Positions 9,248-18,104 of a stretch of 62,968 bases of DNA are shown here, piece after piece; the stretch's first letter is position 1, and every line of letters starts with the position of its first letter. The notes beneath the pieces were generated by a model. It was not told the origin of the DNA. It ran no database searches and was given only the letters and a program-made list of their open reading frames with translations. This DNA is from an uncultured Muribaculaceae bacterium (GTDB taxonomy: Bacteria > Bacteroidota > Bacteroidia > Bacteroidales > Muribaculaceae). The stretch covers positions 1 to 62,968 of the forward strand of contig CAJUOB010000013.1 in NCBI GenBank assembly GCA_910587915.1, given 5' to 3'. The position numbers were made by a program, and so were the translations under genes.

Positions 9248-9283
9248 CAACAACAGCGGCGCCTCACGGTGTCGCTGTTGTTG
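9248..9283. repeat. 16 bp-arm inverted repeat between the hydrolase gene and dnaG
   Basis: Arms 9248-9263 and 9268-9283 flank a 4 nt loop. All 16 positions pair in plus-strand RNA, two of them as G-U, while the minus-strand RNA would have two mismatches. No T run follows on either side, so it is not an ordinary terminator. It sits between a better terminator and the dnaG promoter. Confidence 0.6.
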
Positions 9284-9360
9284 ATAAACCAATCATTATC
9301 ACATTTCTTGCAATGGAAAAAGTATTTTCGCTTTGTGATATCTAAACAGAATACGGCCAG

Positions 9361-9404
9361 AAAAAGTTCGGGACCGTTCCGTTTTTTTTCGAATCGGCCC
9401 CGAA
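9361..9404 (-). terminator. Terminator of the choloylglycine-hydrolase-family gene
   Basis: Arms 9395-9404 and 9367-9376 form a 10 bp stem with one mismatch and an 18 nt loop. On the minus strand it is followed by CTTTTTC. It begins 6 bp after the hydrolase stop codon. Confidence 0.6.
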
Positions 9405-9409
9405 TATTG

Positions 9410-10447
9410 TTACCACATAGGAGTAAAGCCCGGCGTTTTTTTGAGGTGTCCATTGGCGCATCCAACTAAATCGATATGCTTCGACGTATCGAGCTTAAGG
9501 ATGGGCGATCCGGGTTTAAGACTTAAACGACCAAGATCAATCCAAAATTCGCCAAGAGAATCGGCAAAACGGAAATAATACTTACCTCCGGTAATATCTG
9601 CGATACTTCTCCATTGGGTAGAAGAAACATTCGGTTCTCCTTCAATTTCATAGCCATAGGGGACACTGACTGTACCCATGATACTCGACAGACTGCCCAG
9701 CGCCGTATAGTAGTCGACATTTGTAGGGACATGGTGAATGAAGAAATCGGCGCGGACAAAACGGTCTGCACTCTTCACTCCACCGGGGAGCATATTTACG
9801 CCACCAACACCTTCCCAATATGAATTGATAGCTTTCATCTGTGGATATGCGGGATCATTGGTGAGCACCTGAAGGTCTCGTCCTTTGTATAAGTTCAACT
9901 TGCCATCGACATATTCCATGAGCAGAGTCGTGCCTGTCGAGTCCGTAAGGGCCCAATGCAGAAGTGACACCGTTCCACCATCGAAGGTCTTGCCGCTGAT
10001 GGTAAAATGATTGGCATTAAGCCACTCCTCTACCTCATCTACTGTTGCGAAATTGTCAAGAAAATAGCTGACAAACATGGAAAGACTCACCACATTGTCA
10101 TTGCTGTTTTCACTGGCAGTATCATATTTAGCTGTTTTGCAGAATAATCCGGCCATTTCAAGGCCTTTTTCATTCATACCTTCTGTAACGCCACCATCAT
10201 AACCGACTGCCAGAACAGAGCCATATTTCGACACCCATTGCAATCTCGGGCCCGAAGGCATGCTTTGTTTCGCCACGCCGGCAGGATATACATATATATT
10301 TGTTGGAATGGGTGTCCGCCAGTCGAGTGTACGGCCTGCAAGCACAGTACCATCATCGCCAAGGAATACAACTCGTGAACATGCGAACGACACAGCGCCT
10401 GCCGCAAGAAGCAACAGTGCAGAAATGATGAATTTAATATTTTTCAT
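9410..10447 (-). CDS. Secreted choloylglycine hydrolase / penicillin V acylase family protein
   Basis: A 345-residue Ntn-hydrolase. Residues 1-22 are a signal peptide ending SFA, so cleavage exposes Cys23 as the N-terminal nucleophile in CSRVVFLG. GRTLDWR supplies the usual Asp, GMNEKGL a conserved Asn region, and LTNDPAYPQ the second Asn motif. The family cleaves linear amides: bile salt conjugates, penicillin V or acyl-homoserine lactones. Substrate choice cannot be read by eye. It is last in a probable three-gene minus-strand unit after the MBOAT and DUF5686 genes and ends in a terminator. Confidence 0.9.
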   Translation of the reverse strand: MKNIKFIISALLLLAAGAVSFACSRVVFLGDDGTVLAGRTLDWRTPIPTNIYVYPAGVAKQSMPSGPRLQWVSKYGSVLAVGYDGGVTEGMNEKGLEMAGLFCKTAKYDTASENSNDNVVSLSMFVSYFLDNFATVDEVEEWLNANHFTISGKTFDGGTVSLLHWALTDSTGTTLLMEYVDGKLNLYKGRDLQVLTNDPAYPQMKAINSYWEGVGGVNMLPGGVKSADRFVRADFFIHHVPTNVDYYTALGSLSSIMGTVSVPYGYEIEGEPNVSSTQWRSIADITGGKYYFRFADSLGEFWIDLGRLSLKPGSPILKLDTSKHIDLVGCANGHLKKTPGFTPMW

Positions 10448-10498
10448 TGTCGCGGGTATTTATTAATATGCTTATAACAAGCGTCCCGCGGCCGTTGT

Positions 10499-11968
10499 TC
10501 AATATTGCAGATATATGAATGGCACCAAATCGCTTTGCCGGGTCTGCACCACCAGGAATAGGATTGCCGCCAACAACAGAGCCTGCCACGTGGTCGACAT
10601 TCCTACGTATAACCTCGCCGCGCCATCTGACCATGCTTTGGGCGATATATGGCTTACAAGACCGATTGTCATTGCAAGGACTATAAACAAGTATCCTTCG
10701 ATAAATTGAGAAGCTACTGCCGCATGGAAGTTTGAGAATATCTGGGTAAAGATTGCCGCAACGGTATCGAGGGATGGTGCTCTGAAAAATGTGAACCCGA
10801 TGACTACCAATGAAAATGTAATAATCATATTAGCCAATTTCACCTCCGGGCGTCCAATAAGCCAATCGGGCAATCTCCATATTTTCCGAAGACTCTTATG
10901 TGCAGCCAACAGTATGCCATGATATGCACCCCATATAAGATACATCCACGAAGCACCATGCCATAATCCACCTATCACCATGGTCAGAAACTGATTGAGA
11001 TAGGCCCTTATCTTGCCTTTGCGGTTTCCGCCGAGGGGAATATAGATGTAATCGCGCAGCCATGTCGAGAGTGATATATGCCACCTATGCCAGAATTCCG
11101 TCGGACTCTGGGCTTTAAATGGCGCCGAGAAGTTATCCTTGAAACGATAGCCCAGTAGAAGTGCAATACCTATAGCCATATCGGAGTATCCCGAAAAATC
11201 GCAATATAGCTGAATCGTGAATCCGATACAACCCATAAGATTTTCAAAGCCGGAATACAACGCAGGGTTATCAAAGATGCGGTCTACAAAATTGCCACTG
11301 ATATAGTCGGCTATCACAACCTTCTTTATCAATCCAGTCATGATAAGGAAAAGTCCTTCCGAACACATTTCTTTTGTCGCGACCGGACGCTTGCTTATCT
11401 GCGGCAGCATATCCTTGGCTCTAACAACCGGCCCCGCCAGCAAAGGAGGAAAGAATGTAAGGAAAAAAGAATAGTCCAACAGACTGCGGCACGGGGCTAA
11501 TTGATAGCGATAGATATCCACCATATAGCTGATAGACCGGAACGTGAAAAATGATATTCCTGCCGGAAGTATGATTTCGAGAGGATCGAACTCTGAAGAT
11601 ACAATCGATGCAAATGCTTCTGCAAGCATGTTGAAGTATTTGAACCACACGAGCATCCCTACATTCACGAGAATATTTAGAGCCACGACCGCCCTTCGCC
11701 ATATATCTTTGGTAAGAGATCCCAACAAACGCCCCAGCGCATAGTCCATGAGGCATACCCCGATAAGAATAAAAACGCATTCGGCGCTCGACTTATAGTA
11801 GAAATAGAGCGAGAATAGGATTGCCGCAATCATTTTCGCTCTTGGCCAATTATTTAGACCATTGTATATGAGGAGAAATATGACAAACAGCACCAGAAAA
11901 AGTCCGGTGTTGAAAAGCAATGGACTCGCGGCATCGTATGCGAGCAAATTGAGGAGTCGTTCTAACAT
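10499..11968 (-). CDS. MBOAT family O-acyltransferase (AlgI-like)
   Basis: A 489-residue polytopic membrane protein of the AlgI/DltB type that moves acyl groups across or onto envelope polymers. Key motifs are FWHRWHISLSTWLRDYIYIPLGG and GGLWHGASWMYLIWG, the latter holding the presumed catalytic His. It has about ten or more hydrophobic helices. A partner of the AlgJ/AlgX (SGNH/DHHW) type is usually needed to finish acetylation; none is adjacent here. It starts 18 bp after the DUF5686 gene and ends 51 bp before the hydrolase gene. The acceptor is unknown. Confidence 0.9.
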   Translation of the reverse strand: MLERLLNLLAYDAASPLLFNTGLFLVLFVIFLLIYNGLNNWPRAKMIAAILFSLYFYYKSSAECVFILIGVCLMDYALGRLLGSLTKDIWRRAVVALNILVNVGMLVWFKYFNMLAEAFASIVSSEFDPLEIILPAGISFFTFRSISYMVDIYRYQLAPCRSLLDYSFFLTFFPPLLAGPVVRAKDMLPQISKRPVATKEMCSEGLFLIMTGLIKKVVIADYISGNFVDRIFDNPALYSGFENLMGCIGFTIQLYCDFSGYSDMAIGIALLLGYRFKDNFSAPFKAQSPTEFWHRWHISLSTWLRDYIYIPLGGNRKGKIRAYLNQFLTMVIGGLWHGASWMYLIWGAYHGILLAAHKSLRKIWRLPDWLIGRPEVKLANMIITFSLVVIGFTFFRAPSLDTVAAIFTQIFSNFHAAVASQFIEGYLFIVLAMTIGLVSHISPKAWSDGAARLYVGMSTTWQALLLAAILFLVVQTRQSDLVPFIYLQY

Positions 11969-11986
11969 GAGAACAAAATTAAGTCA

Positions 11987-14506
11987 TTAAAATGTGAAAT
12001 GCAAGGCCACTCGCAGACCACTGCGGTCAATATCATATGGAACATTGCGGTACGACAGTCTCCAGACATAATCCAACCGGATGAAACGCAGTATATTGTC
12101 CAGACCGGCAGATATTTCCATATATGGGCCATCATTCATGCCGAAGCCGGCGTTCTCAGGAAAAAGAGGTAGATCGGGTTGCTTTTCCGAAGGAATGCTT
12201 TTCTTGGAGAGGTGTCCGTACAATCCACGGAATCCTACCACTTCCCTCAATCCCAACTTTTTGATTCCGGGAATAAGATTGAACAATGCACCACGGGCAC
12301 GGTAGCATAAATCCCACGAGACATAGCTTGAATTGACGAATTCCATCGGATTCATCAAGGCAAAGCTTTGTGGCTGGATGGTGTAGGATATATTTGCGTT
12401 TGGAATAAGTAATTCAGGGAAAGGAGCACTGCTCCATACATGGCCTCCGCCCACCATCACGTCGATAGAGCCAAGAAATGAAAGCCAGAACCGCTTTCCA
12501 AAATTGAGCTCAGTTTTATTTATGCTATACTTAGATCCAAAGAGACCCTTTGGCGCAAAGCGATGCTCGATAGAAAGTGTCGGGGCATCTTCGTTAACAG
12601 GGATACGGTAGCTTTTGCTCTGCAGGAATTTTTCGCCAGGCGCATAGCGCAACTTGACACCCAGGATGTTTTCGGTATAATGGCTGAACGGCGTACCGGA
12701 AAACTCCATGAAATGGACAAATCGGGAATCTTCCTGCCTTAGATTTTCGAGACTTACCCCAATGGAAAGATTATTGCCAAGTTCAAGATTGTACTCCAAC
12801 ATCGTCCGTCGGCGATATGTCTCATTGTGGTTTGGCATTCGCGTGAGCGAGAGCACAAAGTTATCCGAGTTTGTGAATAGATAGTGCGAGCCTAAATGGT
12901 CCACATCGTAGCTGTGTGTAAAGCGGATGGAGTGTATCGGAAATTCCCTGGAATGATATTTTTTCTCATTGAAAGAATATTCTCCCTCGACGGAGTATTT
13001 CCACCGATGATCGCGGAAGCCATATGCCACATACCCACGCCCGAACCAATGTTTGCTTAAATTTGCGGTAGTCATTCCACCGGCACGCAGACGCAAGCCC
13101 TCCAGGCTGTTGTAGCTGGCCATAGTATTGACCGGACCGATATCGAACTTAGAGTCTTTACCGGTAAATATATACCCGTTAACCAATATTTTAAGTAGTT
13201 TCTCACCCCAGAAAAACATCGGTACACTCCTCAGTTTCTCTGACAAAGTTCCAACCTTACTTTCGCCACTCCGATGGGGTAGCGCTGAGATGTTATCCCA
13301 AAAACCATCATCACGATCTTCTGCATCGGCAAGTTCCACGCTCTCTCCCAATGTGTCGAATTGCACACTGTCGGCAGGAACTTCATATGAATGGTTCTTA
13401 TATCTTATTTTCCTGGATATGTATACCGGAGGTGTACCCGATACGATGGCTGCATCAAGAACAATATCATCACTTAATTTCCATCGGCTTCCGTCTGGAG
13501 CTCGCTCGAAGTCCTGAGTAAGGATCATCGATCGGATAAAATTAAGATTTATATTATCGTGTGTCCTCATCTCAATGCGACGGATAAACATGGTCGAATC
13601 GCCGTTTTCGACAAAAACATGGCCTGAAAAACCATTGGATGCAGAGTTGCGCGGATAGAATGCTAATTCTATGCAATCGACACCATCTATTGCCACAGTA
13701 TCGACAAGATAGAACCGGTAGAAATCCGGTGCAATGGCCGAAAGCGGGCTTACAAAATTATTGCGCAAAAGTTTTATATCGCTTTGGTAGAGATCGACTT
13801 CTCGCAACACATCGTCAAGAACAGTCTGCACATTGCGTGTGTCGAGCATCTCATCGACGCCCCTGCTCCGCCGACCTTTTACAATCTGCTTTTCTTTTTT
13901 AGGATTACTGCGATATATATATGCACTTGCCTTCTCTTCAACCGATAGATTTAGCACTGGTTTGCCATTTATTTCCGATGTGTCTGTATGCTCTGCCAAA
14001 AATGGGAAACGCCGTATAAGCGCCGATGTGCTGTCGGTATTGAAGTCGCCGATGCCTATGGATGTGCGACCGTAGGTGTCGTAACTATAATATGAATTTC
14101 GTTTCGGATCGGTGAGCGATGCACTGCGGCGGAGTCTAGTCGCAAAATCGACAGCAGGATTATTCCGTTTGGTGTATTTGCCACGCTTCACCACAACCTC
14201 CTTAAGTTCAACCGTTTCAGGAGATAGATAAATATCGTAAAGATTATGACTCTTCGAAACTAATGGAATCTGTTTCTTTGCATATCCCTGGCATGCCGCT
14301 GTGATGGAATTTGCATTCCAGTCGACAGCAATTTCAAATATACCACGGTCGTCGGCGACAGTTCCTTTACCGGTACCATCCACCGATATCGATGCATACG
14401 GAAGCCCTTCGGTTGTCACCGAATCGCGTACTATCCCGATAATCACTCGTCTATCATCACCATAGATATCCTGTACGCTCGCAAAGATGAGCATACACAG
14501 TACCAT
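11987..14506 (-). CDS. DUF5686 family outer-membrane protein with carboxypeptidase-like regulatory domain
   Basis: A large protein of about 839 residues. After a signal peptide (MVLCMLIFASVQDIYG) comes a CarboxypepD_reg-like beta-sandwich (about 20-110, VIIGIVRDSVTTEGLPYASISVDG). Next is the DUF5686 region (VVKRGKYTKRNNPAVDFATRLR), then a long beta-strand-rich C-terminal part ending in Phe (VALHFTF), as outer-membrane barrels do. The upstream in-frame start at 14554 would leave only 2 bp to the divergent CYTH gene and would cover its promoter, so the ATG at 14504-14506 is preferred. The function of DUF5686 proteins is unknown. It is probably first in an operon with the MBOAT gene. Confidence 0.85.
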   Translation of the reverse strand: MVLCMLIFASVQDIYGDDRRVIIGIVRDSVTTEGLPYASISVDGTGKGTVADDRGIFEIAVDWNANSITAACQGYAKKQIPLVSKSHNLYDIYLSPETVELKEVVVKRGKYTKRNNPAVDFATRLRRSASLTDPKRNSYYSYDTYGRTSIGIGDFNTDSTSALIRRFPFLAEHTDTSEINGKPVLNLSVEEKASAYIYRSNPKKEKQIVKGRRSRGVDEMLDTRNVQTVLDDVLREVDLYQSDIKLLRNNFVSPLSAIAPDFYRFYLVDTVAIDGVDCIELAFYPRNSASNGFSGHVFVENGDSTMFIRRIEMRTHDNINLNFIRSMILTQDFERAPDGSRWKLSDDIVLDAAIVSGTPPVYISRKIRYKNHSYEVPADSVQFDTLGESVELADAEDRDDGFWDNISALPHRSGESKVGTLSEKLRSVPMFFWGEKLLKILVNGYIFTGKDSKFDIGPVNTMASYNSLEGLRLRAGGMTTANLSKHWFGRGYVAYGFRDHRWKYSVEGEYSFNEKKYHSREFPIHSIRFTHSYDVDHLGSHYLFTNSDNFVLSLTRMPNHNETYRRRTMLEYNLELGNNLSIGVSLENLRQEDSRFVHFMEFSGTPFSHYTENILGVKLRYAPGEKFLQSKSYRIPVNEDAPTLSIEHRFAPKGLFGSKYSINKTELNFGKRFWLSFLGSIDVMVGGGHVWSSAPFPELLIPNANISYTIQPQSFALMNPMEFVNSSYVSWDLCYRARGALFNLIPGIKKLGLREVVGFRGLYGHLSKKSIPSEKQPDLPLFPENAGFGMNDGPYMEISAGLDNILRFIRLDYVWRLSYRNVPYDIDRSGLRVALHFTF

Positions 14507-14508
14507 AC

Positions 14509-14540
14509 TTTTGATGAAATGGAATAATTTAGTATTTTTG
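14509..14540 (+). promoter_or_regulatory. Promoter of the CYTH gene
   Basis: A -33 TTTTG (14509-14513) and a -7 TATTTTTG (14533-14540) are separated by 19 bp, a near-ideal Bacteroidetes promoter. The ATG follows 16 bp later, so the leader is very short. It overlaps the 5' end of the longer form of the divergent DUF5686 frame. Confidence 0.75.
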
Positions 14541-14556
14541 CAAAAACAGAACACTT

Positions 14557-15015
14557 ATGTCTAAAGAGATAGAACGCAAATTTCTGGTTCGTGATTCATC
14601 ATATCGCGATATCGCTGTAGCCAAAAAATCGATAGCGCAAGGCTATCTGTCGACCGACCCAGATGCGACGGTAAGAGTAAGAATTTCTGATGACAAGGCT
14701 TATCTGACGGTAAAGAGCCGTAATAAAGGTGCTACCCGGAACGAATGGGAATATCCGATTTCACCTATCGATGCCCGCCAGATGCTCGAAACATGTTCAA
14801 AAAGCCGGATTATAGAGAAAACTCGCTATATTGTGCCAGGCAGTAATGGCCTAAAGTGGGAAATCGATGAATTTCACGGAGTTCTCGAAGGGTTGGTCCT
14901 GGCCGAGATTGAGCTCCCGACCGAAGACACACCATTCGATATACCGGAATTTATTGACCGGGAAGTAACCGGCGACCCTAAGTACTACAATTCGTCGCTG
15001 GCCACTTCGGTCTGA
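14557..15015 (+). CDS. CYTH domain protein (class IV adenylate cyclase / triphosphatase fold)
   Basis: A 152-residue triphosphate tunnel metalloenzyme. It begins MSKEIERKFLVRD, the diagnostic ExExK motif, followed by paired basic and acidic strands (ATVRVRISDDKAYLTVKSRN, WEIDEFHG, LAEIELPTED). Bacterial members of this size mostly hydrolyse inorganic triphosphate or related compounds; a cyclase role is less likely. The 3' end overlaps the convergent rlmD gene by 31 bp. Confidence 0.92.
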   Translation: MSKEIERKFLVRDSSYRDIAVAKKSIAQGYLSTDPDATVRVRISDDKAYLTVKSRNKGATRNEWEYPISPIDARQMLETCSKSRIIEKTRYIVPGSNGLKWEIDEFHGVLEGLVLAEIELPTEDTPFDIPEFIDREVTGDPKYYNSSLATSV

Positions 15016-16430
15016 ACTTTGTCGCGGCGCACCAAACGGACTACGTTCTCCACATGCTGTGTGTGTGGGAACATGTCGACCGGTTGAACGGCCTCAACTC
15101 CGTATTTGCAATCAAGCAATGCGATGTCGCGTGCTTGGGTTGCAGGGTTACAGCTGACGTATACGATAGCTGCCGGTTCGGCTCGCAGTATGGTATCGAC
15201 CACATCGGTATGCATGCCGGCACGTGGTGGGTCAACTATCATAACATCGGGACGTCCATGCGTGGCTATAAAATCGTCGTTGAGAACATCTTTCATATCT
15301 CCGGCAAAGAACTCTACGTTGTCAATACCGTTGACCGACGCATTGACACGAGCATCGGCTACGGCATCTTCCACGTACTCTATGCCTATTACTTTTCTGG
15401 CCCTACGACTAACAAAGTTAGCTATTGTACCGGTGCCGGTATATAAGTCGTAGACGAGTTCATCGCCATTGAGACGGGCAAAGTCGCGTGCGACCTTATA
15501 CAGTTCATATGCCTGCAACGAATTAGTCTGATAGAATGATTTCGGACCAACACGGAACCGCAGACCTTCCATCTCCTCTTCTATGTATGGCTTCCCTTTA
15601 AAAGGCAGAATCTCGATATCGCCAAGAGAATCATTGACCTTTGTATTCACAGCATACATCAGCGATGTGATTTCGGGAAACTCAGCAACGACAGTATTCA
15701 ATAGGTTGGTGATGTCGTCGCGACGGTCTTCACCAAAGACCATTACAGCCATTACTTCGCCGGTCGATGCGATACGGATCATAAGGGTACGCAAAAAACC
15801 ATTCTGAGCCTTAAGATCGTAGAAAGGCAGAGAATGCTGCTTGCCGTATGCCTTTATAAAGAGGCGGATGCGGTCTCCAAGGTTATCCTGAAGATGGCAT
15901 CTATTTATATCGAGCACTTTGTCGAATGCTCCCGGAATGTGAAAGCCAGCAGCATTACGGTCCGGGAACTCTTCTCCACTCTCAAGCTGCTCAAATGTAA
16001 GCCAACACTTATTGGAGAAGGTGTACTCCATCTTATTCCGGTATTCCCAGATCTTTTGGCTTCCCAGCGCAGGAGCAATCTCAGGCAATTCAACTTTGGC
16101 TATGCGCTCGAGCGCATCGACCACTTGCTGACGTTTACTTGCAAGCTGCAACTCGTATGGCAGATGTTGCCAACGGCAACCGCCACACACTGTGAAATGT
16201 TCGCATGGCGGCTCGACACGGTTTTCGCTTTTATGCCGGAATCCGACTATACGGCCATTGGCATAGCTTTTCTTTTTCTTTTCAAGTTTCACGTCCACTA
16301 CATCGCCAGGAGCAGCGTAGGGAACGAATACGACCATCTCGCCATGCCGACCGATAGCATTGCCTTCGGCAGCGAGTGTTGTTATTTCCAGACCCTCTAT
16401 TATTGGCAGAGGTTTTCTTTTTCTTGACAC
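14985..16430 (-). CDS. rlmD: 23S rRNA (uracil-5-)-methyltransferase RlmD family
   Basis: A 481-residue SAM-dependent RNA methyltransferase. An N-terminal TRAM domain (about 8-65) is followed by the 4Fe-4S cysteines in CEHFTVCGGCRWQHL. The methyltransferase core shows YDLYTGTGTIANF for SAM binding, and VSCNPATQARD carries the catalytic Cys. Close relatives modify U1939 (RlmD) or U747/U54 in other clades, so the exact uridine is inferred. It is convergent with and overlaps the CYTH gene. Confidence 0.9.
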   Translation of the reverse strand: MSRKRKPLPIIEGLEITTLAAEGNAIGRHGEMVVFVPYAAPGDVVDVKLEKKKKSYANGRIVGFRHKSENRVEPPCEHFTVCGGCRWQHLPYELQLASKRQQVVDALERIAKVELPEIAPALGSQKIWEYRNKMEYTFSNKCWLTFEQLESGEEFPDRNAAGFHIPGAFDKVLDINRCHLQDNLGDRIRLFIKAYGKQHSLPFYDLKAQNGFLRTLMIRIASTGEVMAVMVFGEDRRDDITNLLNTVVAEFPEITSLMYAVNTKVNDSLGDIEILPFKGKPYIEEEMEGLRFRVGPKSFYQTNSLQAYELYKVARDFARLNGDELVYDLYTGTGTIANFVSRRARKVIGIEYVEDAVADARVNASVNGIDNVEFFAGDMKDVLNDDFIATHGRPDVMIVDPPRAGMHTDVVDTILRAEPAAIVYVSCNPATQARDIALLDCKYGVEAVQPVDMFPHTQHVENVVRLVRRDKVQTEVASDEL

Positions 16431-16457
16431 TTATTTTATTCCTATGGTTTCAATATG

Positions 16458-16465
16458 CAAAGTTA
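16458..16465 (-). promoter_or_regulatory. -7 box for rlmD
   Basis: The minus strand reads TAACTTTG, 27 bp upstream of the rlmD ATG. A TTG lies upstream but closer than the usual 19 bp, so the -33 is uncertain. Confidence 0.45.
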
Positions 16466-16485
16466 GCAAAAAAAAGACAACCGTA

Positions 16486-17592
16486 CTATACCGGAATCAC
16501 CAGCATGGGAATATCCGTGCATAAGAGTAGTTTGTGAGCCAGTCCGGGGTTGAATAAGCGACTGAAAGCATTGCGCCGATGGTTCGGGACAACGAGTAGA
16601 TCGAAGTTGTACTTTGCATTGAGTTCTGCAAAATCTTTGTCGTACTCATTTTCTCGCATCGGTACCGTGACAAAATGATACCGTTTGAAATTATCCCGAC
16701 AGTAGTCACCGAGCCTGTTGAGTGCCTTTCCGGCCGATAGTTGAGAAAAGCGCTTGCGGCCCGGCATATGCACTATAGTGACATTCGCTTGCCAGGAACC
16801 GAACAGACGGTACAGTGTATCCATGGCAAGGATATCGTCCTGATCGATATTGCTGAAAAATAGAATATTCGACGGTTTGAGCGATTTCTCAAGTTCGAAA
16901 GGTTCCGGCACGGTGAGCACTGTGAAGCGTCCTTCATCGAGAACCTCTGCCGTGACGCTTCCAATCATATCGCGCTCTTTCTTCGCAGCCCCACGAGTTC
17001 CCATCACAATCAAGGATGGAAGTTTTGCCTTCGCATAGTCAACGATTGAATCTTCAGGCACACCCTCGGAAACATGACTGCTATATTTCACAACTGGAAT
17101 CTCTCCACGCTTCATGGCCGATTTGAACCTATCGCAGAAATTTTGCATCTGTTTTTGTGCAAGTTCATCGAGTGTGCGACGTGCACCCGGTTCTCCTACT
17201 TCATAATTCAGAGCATCGGTCAATTGTATATTTCCGGCTACGTATGGGTCTATATAGCTATATAAGAACTTTACAGCAGCTGAACGCGACTCCGCTATGT
17301 TGGCCGCCACAATAGCGGCTTTATATGAATTTTCACTGAAATCAACCGGGACAAGTACTGTATGGCCTTCGTCCTTATCCATGCCTGGATGAGCAAACAG
17401 TTCTTTATTCTCTATGATTCGGAGAGCGAGCGGCAGGTCTGTTTCGGGAATACGGACTCTGACCCCAGATGAAAGCCCCGGAACTTCGAGGTTGACATTA
17501 TGCAATTCCACAGTTATACCTTCGCTTTCAAGCAAGGAACGGAGTGCTAAAGCTTTCTCGTAAGTGTGTATGGCGATGGTGATGAAACGCAT
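16486..17592 (-). CDS. DUF2007-Usp-Usp fusion, universal stress protein
   Basis: A 368-residue protein starting at MRFITIAIHTYEKALALRSLL; the upstream start at 17637 adds only 15 unlikely residues. Residues 1-70 resemble a DUF2007 signal-transducing domain. Two universal-stress domains follow, at about 75-225 and 245-368. The first holds a complete ATP-binding motif, MGTRGAAKKERDMIGS (G-2x-G-9x-GS). The second keeps DLLVVPNHRRNAFSRLFN but lacks that exact spacing, so it may not bind ATP. The fusion suggests a soluble stress or energy sensor. No operon partner is clear. Confidence 0.85.
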   Translation of the reverse strand: MRFITIAIHTYEKALALRSLLESEGITVELHNVNLEVPGLSSGVRVRIPETDLPLALRIIENKELFAHPGMDKDEGHTVLVPVDFSENSYKAAIVAANIAESRSAAVKFLYSYIDPYVAGNIQLTDALNYEVGEPGARRTLDELAQKQMQNFCDRFKSAMKRGEIPVVKYSSHVSEGVPEDSIVDYAKAKLPSLIVMGTRGAAKKERDMIGSVTAEVLDEGRFTVLTVPEPFELEKSLKPSNILFFSNIDQDDILAMDTLYRLFGSWQANVTIVHMPGRKRFSQLSAGKALNRLGDYCRDNFKRYHFVTVPMRENEYDKDFAELNAKYNFDLLVVPNHRRNAFSRLFNPGLAHKLLLCTDIPMLVIPV

Positions 17593-17685
17593 ATTTTCAA
17601 ATCTAATAAACAAGCCGGAGCTAAGGCATGCTTTCACACTACCCCGCTCCGGTCGTTTAATTTTTAAGTTGTTTTTTTACGGTTA

Positions 17686-17940
17686 TTATTCTTCCTGACT
17701 TTGAAGAATCTCAACGGCCATATCGTAGATAGTGCTGTCGTCGAGGACCACGATGCCACCATCGGGACCGGGTTCTATGTGTACACCACAGTTCTTACCG
17801 AAGTCGTAGTTGCTGCCACCGAAATAGTTTCGCACGGTTTGAACGGTGGTGTTGAGCCTGTCTGCAATCTGGTGCATCGATCCGTCGGGAAGGCGGTCTT
17901 TGAGGCGACGGAGTTCGTTGAAGGTGATTGTCTTGGTCAT
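17686..17940 (-). CDS. Small conserved HTH protein, probable DNA-binding regulator
   Basis: An 84-residue protein. The central GSMHQIADRLNTTVQTVRNYFGG is a plausible helix-turn-helix, and the C-terminal half is acidic (DGGIVVLDDSTIYDMAVEILQ). I do not recognise a named family beyond small Bacteroidales proteins of this look. It has its own promoter (17988-18019) and a 14 bp perfect palindrome just upstream of that, so autoregulation is possible. Confidence 0.7.
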   Translation of the reverse strand: MTKTITFNELRRLKDRLPDGSMHQIADRLNTTVQTVRNYFGGSNYDFGKNCGVHIEPGPDGGIVVLDDSTIYDMAVEILQSQEE

Positions 17941-17987
17941 ATTCGGTTGTGTTAGGGTTAATATCGTTGTGTTATGTTTGACGATTG

Positions 17988-18019
17988 CTAAATTAACTTC
18001 ATTTTTTTATCTAAACAAA
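17988..18019 (-). promoter_or_regulatory. Promoter of the small HTH gene
   Basis: On the minus strand a -33 TTTG (18016-18019) and a near-match -7 TAATTTAG (17988-17995) are separated by 20 bp. The ATG lies 47 bp downstream. Confidence 0.5.
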
Positions 18020-18039
18020 TAAAAGAGACAAAAATAAAC

Positions 18040-18053
18040 ATGTTATATAACAT
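18040..18053. promoter_or_regulatory. 14 bp perfect palindrome, possible operator
   Basis: ATGTTATATAACAT is fully self-complementary and lies 20 bp upstream of the -33 element of the small HTH gene and 51 bp past the end of batE. Its placement fits an operator, but A/T-rich palindromes also arise by chance. Confidence 0.4.
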
Positions 18054-18104
18054 ATTTTGAGGTAATTTCGATATAATCGCCTAAACGTCAATTCATAGCG
18101 TTAT

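Noticed and set aside
17609..17661. Possible hairpin CCGGAGC/GCTCCGG after the small HTH gene
   Set aside because: Only 7 bp with a loop of over 20 nt and no T run on the minus strand; too weak to call a terminator.
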